DNA of 52,370 bases from M3007 sp964630705. Its GTDB lineage: Bacteria > Bacteroidota > Bacteroidia > Chitinophagales > Saprospiraceae. This document shows, in pieces, positions 43,640-51,100 of this stretch. Made by a program: the position numbers and the translations under genes. Where the stretch lies: assembly GCA_964630705.1 (NCBI GenBank), contig CAZVZH010000008.1:1-52370 (forward strand). The letters are read 5' to 3'. A model generated the notes under the pieces. It was given only the letters and a program-made list of their open reading frames with translations, was not told the origin of the DNA and ran no database searches. Numbering within the stretch: the stretch's first letter is position 1; the number at the start of each line of letters is the position of its first letter.

Positions 43640-44329
43640 ATGCTTTACCTCGTCCCTACACCGATCGGCAATCTGGAAGACATCACCCTGCGCGCATTGC
43701 GGGTGCTGAAGGAGGTGTCGGTGGTGCTGGCAGAAGACACGCGCACCAGCGGCAAACTGCTCAAGCACTACGGCATCGACACCCCGCTCCGCGCTTTTCA
43801 CGCCCACAACGAACACGCGGTGGTGGATAAAATTGCCAACGAACTGGCGGCCGGCGCTACCATGGCCCTGGTGTCGGATGCAGGCACGCCGGGCATCAGC
43901 GACCCGGGTTTTCTGCTCGTGCGCGCCTGTGTGCAGCGGGGCGTCCGGGTGGAATGCCTGCCCGGGCCGACAGCTTTCGTGCCGGCCTTGGCCGCGAGTG
44001 GCTTGCCCTCCGATGCCTTTCATTTCGAAGGATTTTTGCCGCACAAAAAAGGTCGCCAAACCCGCCTGAAGTATCTGGCAAGCCTTCCGCATACCTTTAT
44101 TTTGTACGAATCGCCCTACCGCCTGGTCAAATGCCTCGATGAGCTGGCGACCGTTTGTGGCCCCGAACGCCCGGCTTGTGTAGCCCGCGAGCTGACCAAA
44201 ATGTTTGAAGAAATCAAAACGGCGCCGCTGACAGCCCTGCGGGAACATTTCGGCGCCAAGGAGGTGAAAGGCGAAATTGTAGTAGTCGTGGGTGGTCTGC
44301 CGGAAAAACCTAAGCGCTCAGCCGATTGA
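43640..44329 (+). CDS. rsmI: 16S rRNA (cytidine1402-2'-O)-methyltransferase RsmI
   Basis: Cytosolic SAM-dependent methyltransferase of 229 residues acting on C1402 in the decoding centre of 16S rRNA. Family signatures: LYLVPTPIGNLEDITLRALRVL, LAEDTRTSGKLLKHYGI, LVSDAGTPGISDPG, LPGPTAFVPALAASGLPSDAFHFEGFLPHKKGRQTRL, YESPYRLVKCLDEL and RELTKMFEE. The C-terminal helical domain found in some RsmI proteins is short here. Its last 20 bases overlap the convergent hisS gene. Confidence 0.96.
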   Translation: MLYLVPTPIGNLEDITLRALRVLKEVSVVLAEDTRTSGKLLKHYGIDTPLRAFHAHNEHAVVDKIANELAAGATMALVSDAGTPGISDPGFLLVRACVQRGVRVECLPGPTAFVPALAASGLPSDAFHFEGFLPHKKGRQTRLKYLASLPHTFILYESPYRLVKCLDELATVCGPERPACVARELTKMFEEIKTAPLTALREHFGAKEVKGEIVVVVGGLPEKPKRSAD

Positions 44330-45656
44330 TCAGCTCCTCAACGGTATAGCTGGTTTGCGCGCCGCTTTGCTGGTCTTTTACAGCGATGGCGCCGGTTCGC
44401 ATTTCCGTTTCCCCGACGATGGCCACCAGCGGAATATTGCATTTGGCGGCATACTCGAATTGTTTTTTCAGCTTGCCCGGCTCCGGGTATAAGTCGGCTG
44501 CAATGCCGGCCGCTCGGATGCGGCTGACACATTCGAAGGCGTACTCGTGCGTGGCTTCGTCGAAGGCGACAAACAGGATGCGCACCGTTTCGCTGAGGTT
44601 TTCCGGAAAACGTTCGAGCGATTCGAGCACGTCGTAAATCCGGTCGGCGCCGAAGGAAATGCCCACGCCGGAAAGCCCCGGTATGCCGAACACGCCCGTG
44701 AGGTCGGCATAGCGCCCGCCGCCGCCAATGCTGCCCATTTTCACGCCTTTAGCCGCCACTTCGAGGATGCAGCCGGTGTAATATGAGAGCCCGCGGGCCA
44801 GAGTGATATCGAAAGCCAATTCGTTTTGTAAGGGCGTTTTTTCCAGGTAGCGAAATACGCGGTCGAGTTCGTCGAGGCCGGCTTGTCCGGTCGGGCTGTT
44901 TTGAAAAATCGGGCGCAGCTCGGCAGGTTTTTTTACCGCTAAAATTTGTTCGATCACAGCGATGGCTTTGTCGCCGATACCCCGCTCCAAGAGTTCGGCC
45001 CGCACCCCGTCGATGCCAATTTTGTCGAGTTTGTCGATAGCCACTGTCATGTCGGGAAACTGGCCGGCAATGCCCGCCGCTTCGGCCATGCCATAGAGCA
45101 CCTTGCGGTTGTTGAGTTTGACGACAACGGGAATTTGCAGGCGGGCAAACGCTTCGTCGTAAATCTGGATTAGCTCTGCTTCATACATCAGGCTGTCGGA
45201 GCCGATCACATCGGCGTCGCACTGGAAAAATTCGCGGTAGCGACCCTTTTGCGGCCGGTCGGCCCGCCAAACCGGCTGAATTTGATACCGTTTGAACGGA
45301 AAAGTGAGGGCATGGCGGTTCATAACCACAAAGCGGGCGAAGGGCACGGTGAGGTCGTACCGCAGGCCGCGTTTGGAAATCTGCGAGATGAGTGCAGCCG
45401 ATTGCCGGCCGGCGAGCAAATCAGCATCAGCATTTTTCAGGTAATCGCCGTTGTTCAGAATTTTGAACAGGAGCTGGTCGCCTTCATCGCCGTACTTACC
45501 GGTGAGGGTGCTGAGATTTTCCATGGCCGGCGTTTCGAGCGGTTGGAACCCGAACTTGACAAACACCGATCGTATCGTATCGAAAATATAGGCGCGTTTA
45601 CGGGCCTGTTCCGGCCCGAAGTCGCGGGTGCCTTCCGGCAAACTTGGTTTTTGCAT
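44310..45656 (-). CDS. hisS: histidine-tRNA ligase
   Basis: Class II aminoacyl-tRNA synthetase of 448 residues that charges tRNA-His. Motif 1 region GTRDFGPEQARKRAYIFDTIRSVFVKFGFQPLETPAME; motif 2 in FARFVVMNRHALTFPFKRYQIQPVWRADRPQKGRYREFFQCDADVIG; the HisA-type loops LARGLSYYTGCILEV and motif 3 in GSIGGGGRYADLTGVFGIPGLSGVGISFGADRI are present. The anticodon-binding domain (ILFVAFDEATHEYAFECVSRIRAAGIAADLYPEPGKLKKQFEYAAKCNIPLVAIVGETEMRTGAIAVKDQQSG) completes it. It follows the membrane protein gene by 35 bp on the same strand. Confidence 0.97.
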   Translation of the reverse strand: MQKPSLPEGTRDFGPEQARKRAYIFDTIRSVFVKFGFQPLETPAMENLSTLTGKYGDEGDQLLFKILNNGDYLKNADADLLAGRQSAALISQISKRGLRYDLTVPFARFVVMNRHALTFPFKRYQIQPVWRADRPQKGRYREFFQCDADVIGSDSLMYEAELIQIYDEAFARLQIPVVVKLNNRKVLYGMAEAAGIAGQFPDMTVAIDKLDKIGIDGVRAELLERGIGDKAIAVIEQILAVKKPAELRPIFQNSPTGQAGLDELDRVFRYLEKTPLQNELAFDITLARGLSYYTGCILEVAAKGVKMGSIGGGGRYADLTGVFGIPGLSGVGISFGADRIYDVLESLERFPENLSETVRILFVAFDEATHEYAFECVSRIRAAGIAADLYPEPGKLKKQFEYAAKCNIPLVAIVGETEMRTGAIAVKDQQSGAQTSYTVEELINRLSA

Positions 45657-45691
45657 GACAATAAAATAATTGGTAAACAGGCGGGTGCTCT

Positions 45692-46150
45692 TTACCCTGC
45701 CGCCAGGCTGCCGAACAGCAAACCTTTTTGCGCCAGCGTGCCGGCGATCACCACCAGGGCGATGCCGACATAAATTGCCAGCGCGCGGTGTTTGTCTGTT
45801 GCCGCTTCAGCTTTTTTCGACTTGGAATACCCTACCTGAATCAGGGCTACGGCAATGATCATGGCCAGGATATGCTCCACGGCGAAGTAGCGCTGCATAG
45901 GGTCTTTCATGGCGGCTCCAAAATTGGCGAAGGCGGTTTGCGTCCAGGTACTGGTGAACGCATACATAATCAGGCCGATGAAGAGCTGCGTGTGCGACAA
46001 AATCAGCAGCACCAGGGCTGCGGTTTTATCGAGCGGTTCGAAAGGTTTGCGTTGCAGCCAACCACTGATGGTGCGGAACAACACGAAAACCAGAGCGGCC
46101 AGAAGGAGATAGCGATTGTACGAATGCAGGGTGTTGAGTATCGAATGCAT
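45692..46150 (-). CDS. small four-helix integral membrane protein
   Basis: 152 residues with four membrane helices: NRYLLLAALVFVLFRTISGWL, AALVLLILSHTQLFIGLIMYAF, VEHILAMIIAVALIQVGY and ALAIYVGIALVVIAGTLAQKGLLF. Paired histidines on helices (SHTQ, EHIL) recall small heme-binding cytochrome b-like proteins, and homologues in this phylum are sometimes named so, but heme binding is not shown. A -7 box TACCTTTG lies at 46177-46184, 27 bp upstream. Probably cotranscribed with hisS. Confidence 0.75.
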   Translation of the reverse strand: MHSILNTLHSYNRYLLLAALVFVLFRTISGWLQRKPFEPLDKTAALVLLILSHTQLFIGLIMYAFTSTWTQTAFANFGAAMKDPMQRYFAVEHILAMIIAVALIQVGYSKSKKAEAATDKHRALAIYVGIALVVIAGTLAQKGLLFGSLAAG

Positions 46151-46176
46151 AGCGGGTCTTGCTTTTTTTTACCGGA

Positions 46177-46184
46177 CAAAGGTA
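46177..46184 (-). promoter_or_regulatory. -7 box of the four-helix membrane protein gene
   Basis: The minus strand reads TACCTTTG, 27 bp before the start at 46150. No -33 TTG at the normal spacing. Confidence 0.45.
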
Positions 46185-46259
46185 GAATTTACCACCGGTT
46201 TACCGCCTTCAACAATGCCTTGATGCGGGCAGTTCAAATTTTTTTCTTAACAAATGCGT

Positions 46260-46398
46260 GACCACTTACCGGAGAGGGCGTATAAAGTTTGTCTCTGAAA
46301 CCGATTTACTACTTTCAAGAGATAACACAATAGGAAGATTGTTTTCATTTGGTTTTTTGGGTTTACCGCCTGCCGTAAGGTCGGCGGTAATTTTTTTT
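46260..46398 (+). ncRNA. second candidate small RNA of the shared-motif type
   Basis: Between the divergent-facing ends of the membrane gene start (46150) and dtd stop (46402). It contains the same 21-nt stretch as the locus at 31.3 kb (46341-46361, beginning GTTTTCATTTGG) directly before a hairpin (TTACCGCC / GGCGGTAA, GTAA tetraloop) and eight T (46391-46398), all on the plus strand. No plus-strand gene lies upstream, so the terminator implies an own transcript. The 5' end is a guess; TATAAAGTTTG at 46281-46291 is an imperfect -7 box. Read on the other strand, the motif forms an A-rich start region of a 34-codon frame (MKTIFLLCYLL...), the competing explanation. Confidence 0.35.
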
Positions 46399-46401
46399 CC
46401 C

Positions 46402-46854
46402 TCACTCCCGCGCTTTTGAGTCGATCCAGATACTGACCGGCCCATCGTTGATCAGCGCGACTTTCATGTCGGCCCCGAATTCGCCCGTGCCGACCGGGCA
46501 AGCGGACGTTTCTCCCAAAAATTTTACAAACAACTCGTACAAAGGGATTGCCTGCTCCGGCCGGGCGGCCCGAATAAAAGATGGCCGGTTGCCTTTTTTT
46601 GTGCTGGCATGCAGGGTAAATTGGCTGATCACGAGAAAGGATCCTCCGATTTCCTGAATTGAGCGGTTCATCAATCCTGCCTCATCGGAGAAGATGCGCA
46701 GGGCAGCAATTTTTTTACACAACCACTCGGCATCTTCAGCCTGATCGTCGTGCTCGATGCCGACCAAGAGGAGCAGTCCGGCTTGAATCCGGGATTTTAC
46801 CTGACCATCAATCGTAACGGACGCTTCGGAAACGCGTTGGAGCAATACTCGCAT
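46402..46854 (-). CDS. dtd: D-aminoacyl-tRNA deacylase
   Basis: Cytosolic editing enzyme of 150 residues that removes D-amino acids (and glycine mischarged on tRNA-Ala) from tRNA. Starts MRVLLQRVSEASVTIDG; the active site is seen in SQFTLHASTKKGNRPSF, and the Gly-cisPro loop region in CPVGTGEFGADMKVALINDGPVSIWID. The frame is open for 64 more codons upstream, but these run through a terminator hairpin and the tRNA-like gene, so the ATG at 46852-46854 is the start. It lies about 100 bp downstream of an unusual tRNA-like gene on the same strand. Confidence 0.95.
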   Translation of the reverse strand: MRVLLQRVSEASVTIDGQVKSRIQAGLLLLVGIEHDDQAEDAEWLCKKIAALRIFSDEAGLMNRSIQEIGGSFLVISQFTLHASTKKGNRPSFIRAARPEQAIPLYELFVKFLGETSACPVGTGEFGADMKVALINDGPVSIWIDSKARE

Positions 46855-46877
46855 AGGAACCGGGGAAAAAAGAAAGA

Positions 46878-46927
46878 GGGTGAACAATGCGCGGCAAGAT
46901 AAAGTCTTGCCAACATACGGTTCACCC
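46878..46927 (-). terminator. hairpin terminator of the tRNA-like gene
   Basis: On the minus strand GGGTGAAC pairs with GTTCACCC and, inside, GGCAAGA with TCTTGCC; a T-rich tract (TCTTTCTTTTTT) follows. It lies between the tRNA-like gene and dtd and would separate their transcripts. Confidence 0.65.
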
Positions 46928-46953
46928 TTAGGTTCCTTTTCACTTTGTTTAGG

Positions 46954-47072
46954 CTGTGCAGGGAGGATTCGAACCTCCACGGGGCGGTTAGCGGCGCTTT
47001 CGACGCCGTTTATCCCGAACTCCCCACCCCCGAGACAGGAGGGCATGGCTGCCTGATTTCATCACCGCACAG
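46954..47072 (-). tRNA. unusual class II-like tRNA, anticodon GUC, oversized variable arm
   Basis: A cloverleaf of 118-119 nt on the minus strand. Acceptor strands TGTGCGG and CTGCACA pair (7 bp, or 8 with the flanking C-G); discriminator G at 46954 (if 7 bp); CCA is not encoded. The D arm (ATGAAATCAGGCAGCCAT) resembles tRNA-Leu. The anticodon stem CCCTC/GGGGG closes the 7-nt loop CTGTCTC, giving GTC at 47034-47036 (Asp in the standard code) with an unusual U at position 37. The variable region is about 48 nt and folds as GGGG/CCCC, CGG/CCG and CGGCG/CGCCG with a TCGAAAG loop. The T arm GGAGG-TTCGAAT-CCTCC is canonical. Its amino acid cannot be read from the sequence; it could also be a tRNA mimic. 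Own promoter at 47169-47201. Confidence 0.7.
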
Positions 47073-47168
47073 TGTAGTTGGATGGGACGCGAAAGTTGAA
47101 TTTTTAACCCGACACTTTCTGATCCCGGAATTTACAAAGAACTAATTCACATCGGCCTTCTGTTGAAG

Positions 47169-47201
47169 CAAAGGTAAGTCTACAGGCTTTTTCTTTGCAA
47201 A
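47169..47201 (-). promoter_or_regulatory. promoter of the tRNA-like gene (-33 TTTG, -7 TACCTTTG)
   Basis: On the minus strand TTTG at 47198-47201 and TACCTTTG at 47169-47176 are 21 bp apart, an excellent Bacteroidota promoter about 97 bp before the mature 5' end of the tRNA-like gene. Confidence 0.7.
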
Positions 47202-47330
47202 TTTTTTATTCTTTAAAAATAAAATTTACAGCATCGGCAATTTTTTTATTTGTTTGTTAAAAACTCAAAAATAGCGCCAGGGAAATTTGGGCTGTTTTTT
47301 TCAAAAATGGCAAAGGCTGGTTGAGAAACT

Positions 47331-47359
47331 TTCATGGCCCGGGGGGGGGGTGCCATGAA
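47331..47359. repeat. inverted repeat enclosing a G10 tract
   Basis: TTCATGGC at 47331-47338 is the complement of GCCATGAA at 47352-47359; the loop begins CC then ten G (47341-47350). It lies about 90 bp upstream of the Nudix start codon. Homopolymer tracts of this length are prone to length change, so the count may vary between cells or be a sequencing artefact. Confidence 0.7.
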
Positions 47360-47449
47360 TCAAACACAGGGTACAATAATACCTGCAGCCACTGAACAAA
47401 TTCCGACCTTTAGCTTTTCAGGATTGTACCTATTAGATAGACCAGTTTC

Positions 47450-48085
47450 ATGGAAGTTTTCATCGAACGTTTACGTCGACGGCTGACAGAGCCGCTTCCC
47501 GGCCGGGAGGCGCAATATCGCATGGCCAGTTTGCGGCGCTTGCAGGAGTTGTCGCCGCATCCGGAACCGCCGGCCAGCGCTAAAATTGCCTGTGTGCTGA
47601 ATTTGTTGTTTTTGAAAAACGGCGCCTGGCACACCGTTTTGATCGAACGCACGGCCAACCCCCGCGATCGGCACAGCGGCCAAATCAGCTTCCCTGGCGG
47701 CCGGTGGGAACCTACGGATGGCGCTCTGGAAAATGTAGCCCTCCGGGAGGCGGAGGAGGAGATTGGGGTACCGGCCAAACAAGTGCTGATTTTGGGGCAG
47801 TTGACTGATTTGTATATTCCGGTCAGCAACTTTTTGGTGCACCCTTTCGTCGGCATGTTGCATACCCAGCCGGCCTTCCGGCCGCAGCCCGGTGAAGTGG
47901 CGTCGATTATCACGCCTCCTTTGGACTTGTTTAAAAAAGCCGAGAACAGGAAAGAAACCGAGGTCCGGCTTGCTCATGGCGTCACCATTCCGAATGTTCC
48001 GTATTTCGAGGTGGAGGGCCGCATCGTTTGGGGCGCTACTGCCATGATCATGAATGAATTTCTGGAAATTTTATCCGGAAATTAG
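47450..48085 (+). CDS. Nudix hydrolase, CoA pyrophosphatase (NudL)-like
   Basis: Cytosolic enzyme of 211 residues. It has the NudL-type block HSGQISFPGGRWEPTDGALENVALREAEEEIGV, with the metal-binding core REAEEEIG, preceded by VLIERTANPRDR and followed by LGQLTDLYIPVSNFLVHPFVG. Members split CoA and its derivatives into 3',5'-ADP and 4'-phosphopantetheine. The upstream spacer contains a G10 hairpin. The assignment to CoA is from the subfamily pattern. Confidence 0.9.
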   Translation: MEVFIERLRRRLTEPLPGREAQYRMASLRRLQELSPHPEPPASAKIACVLNLLFLKNGAWHTVLIERTANPRDRHSGQISFPGGRWEPTDGALENVALREAEEEIGVPAKQVLILGQLTDLYIPVSNFLVHPFVGMLHTQPAFRPQPGEVASIITPPLDLFKKAENRKETEVRLAHGVTIPNVPYFEVEGRIVWGATAMIMNEFLEILSGN

Positions 48086-48134
48086 CGGCAACGGCCCTCC
48101 GGCACGTTTCCTGTTGTTTTAACGTTTCCTTCGT

Positions 48135-51100
48135 ATGCTACGTTTTTTACTACCCCTGTACGCCGCGCTGCTGCTAGCTACTGCCCTGTCTGCGCAAACG
48201 CCCGATGAGCCGCTCCGGGGCTTGCTTTGGGAAATTTCCGGAAACAACATTTCGAAAAAAGGTTACCTGTACGGCACTATGCACGTACCCGAGAAGCTGG
48301 CTTTCAACCTCAGCGATTCTTTTTTCATCGCCCTGCGCCAGGTTGATATCGTTGCCTTGGAAACCGATCACGACCGTTGGCAGGAATTCACCGAGCTGCT
48401 CGACGGACGCGAAAGCGAACTGTTCAACCCCGGCTATGGAAACAGCTACCCGGGCAGCGGCCGCTCCTTGCCGCAGCCCAATTTGTACAACGCGCAGTTT
48501 CAGCTTTCCGCCCCCGACAATCCACTGCTCGGCGCTATGCTATCGGCCAAACCCCGGCTCACCAACGAGTTTTTGTACCGCTCCAACCAATACCGCCAGG
48601 ATTACGAGGAAGATACTTACCTCGACCTCTTTATTTTTCAGGCCGGCCGCAAACTGGGTAAATCCGTCATCGGACTGGAAACACTAGAAGACAGCTACGA
48701 GGCCTTAGTGCGCGCCCAATTGCCCGATGAGGAGGAGGAGGAATCGTCTCACCGCGACCACTATACCGGCTCGCTTGGCCGTCAAACCCTGGAAGACGCC
48801 TACCGCGACCAAAATCTGTCGCTCATGGATTCACTCAACCGACTGGCTAGTCCCGGCAAAAACTTTCAGCGTTGGATGCTCGATGAGCGCAACCTGGTGA
48901 TGGTCGATGGGATCGACTCTATTTTGCAAAGCGGCCATGCAGTGTTTGCCGCCGTAGGAGCAGCCCACTTGCCGGGCGCATCCGGCCTCATCCGCCAATT
49001 GCGCGAGCGCGGGTACCGCCTGCGCCCGGTCGGGTTCAGCGCTGACAGCAGCAAACTGGAAAAAGACCGGATCGATGCCCTGCGCTACCCGCTCCAGTTC
49101 AGCCGGCAATGGGCCGCCGATTCCAGCTGGTCGGTGGAGGCGCCCGGCAGGTTTTTCCAAACCGTCGACGGCATGGGCCTGGAGCAACAACTGTGCGCCG
49201 ATATGAGCAACGGCGCTTATTACGCTGTGTATCGCCTGCAAAGTTTTGGCTTGTGGCAAGGCCAATCGCCCGAATACATCGCCGAGCGAATCGACAGCCT
49301 GATCTATGAAAAAGTGCCCGGGAAAATCCAGGAACGCCGGCGTTTCAGCAGCCCCTACCCCGGACATGAAATTCTGACGCGTACCCGCCGGGGCGATGCC
49401 ATCCGGTACAAAGTGGTAGTGACACCGATGGAAGTGTATGTTTTTGCCACCGGTGGAAACGGTGACTATGCCGCCGGTGAAGAAGGCGCGCGATTTATAA
49501 ACAGCATCGCATTTGGGCTTAAAACTTCCGGAACAGAGGCGGGTTCTTTTACCCGGCTAAGCCCTCCCGAAGGCGGGTTTTCCCTCACCTTTCCAGGCAC
49601 GACGGTGCTCAACACCACGAACAACCCTAAAGCCGACCGGTATCTGGCGGCCAGCGTCGATCCGGTAGACAGCGCGTTTTACCTGTTTTACCGCGCCAGT
49701 TTTCACGACTGGAATTACATCGAGGAAGATAGTTTCGAGCTGAACATCATTTCAGAAAAAATTGCGGAACAATTTACCGAGGCTGCCCCCGAATGCCAGT
49801 TGGTCGCCGAGACGCCGTATCCGACGCAAGACGCCCAATTTCAAGCCGAACGCGACAGCGCCTGGTACTACCTGCGCCTGGTCATCGACGGCCCCAATTA
49901 CTACTTGCTGGGCTGCCGGAAAAAACAAGCCGGGGCGCCCAGGTCATTTTTCGAGTCTTTCGAATTGCAAGAGCGGCAATACCCCAAGGGCTGGGAAACG
50001 CTCCGCGACACCAGCATGTTTTTTACGGCGGAGATCCCGCAAGCCGCGCTAAAGCCCGACCGGCCGTTTTTTACCCGGCTGCAGCGGGTGATTCAGGAAG
50101 CGATGCAAAAAAACCGTCGCGGGGGCGGTTTCAACAGCAATGGAAGTGGGAATCAGGTTAGGATACTCCAGCTGCCCTTGCAGGGTGAAGCGGTATCGAT
50201 TGGCAGTTTCACCTTGCAAAACCCAGGCGGCGGCCCCGCTTCCAGCCTGGATTCCTTTCAGTCGTTTATGACGAAAATGCTGACGGCCGACCAAAAAATG
50301 CTGCTTCGGGACGTCCGCTGGGACAACCCTTCAGACAGCCTGCTCTCAGGTCATTTTTTGATCGCCGATTCCAACAGCACCCGGGGGATCCGGGCCCGAA
50401 TAACGCTAACGCCCGGGCGCTTGTACACGCTGTTTACCACGATTCAACTCGACCAACCAGCCAGCCCTTTCATCGAACGCCTCTTCAGCCGTTTTACGCC
50501 AACCGATACAACCAGCGGCGTACTCCCCTTTGGCCGGCGCAACCTGTCGTTTTTAAAAGACATCTATTCGCCCGATAGCCTGCTGCGCGAAAAAGCCCTC
50601 CAACAGCTGGGAAATGATTGGCTTCGTAACGCAAAACCAGAAGATTTTCCCGCTTACCGACAGGCCTTAGAGCAGCCCGGATTTAGTGCACTCCAGTTTG
50701 CGCACCGGCAGGCGCTGTTGCATGCGCTGGGCAATTTCCAATCAGGTGAAGCGCTCGATCTGGCACTAAAGATTTTGGCCCGTTATCCCGACTCGTTGCG
50801 CTACCGGCAGGTGCTGTTGGTCGCTTTGGCAAATATGCAGACGGAAGCAGCCCAAAAAGCGCTTTTCCGAGAGTTGGCCAACGACGAGGCCTTTGTGTCG
50901 GACGACACCGTATCCGGAATTTTTGACGCCCTGAGCGACAGCCTTCAATTGACGGCGCGGCAGATTGGCGCGCTGATCGACCTGAGCGGCCAGGAAGTTT
51001 ACCGGGAAGAAGTTGCCGAACTCGCCGGTGCATTGCAGGCCAATGGTTGGATTACACCTAAAAACTGTAAGAAACTGAAACCTCAACTGATTCGCGAAGC

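Larger units (their letters stand above)
47073..47449. other. 377-bp spacer with tRNA promoter and a G10 hairpin
   Basis: AT-rich spacer between the tRNA-like gene and the CoA-type Nudix gene. It holds the tRNA promoter and, at 47331-47359, an inverted repeat (TTCATGGC / GCCATGAA) whose loop contains ten consecutive G. No protein gene is seen. Confidence 0.6.

Noticed and set aside
46855..47046. N-terminal extension of dtd by 64 codons
   Set aside because: It would translate through the terminator hairpin and tRNA-like gene; the canonical MRVLLQRV start is at 46854.
46954..47072. reading the tRNA-like gene as an ordinary tRNA-Asp, tRNA-Leu/Ser, tRNA-Sec or tmRNA
   Set aside because: Variable region and length exclude ordinary tRNA-Asp; the anticodon excludes Leu, Ser and Sec; there is no tmRNA 5' end or tag frame.
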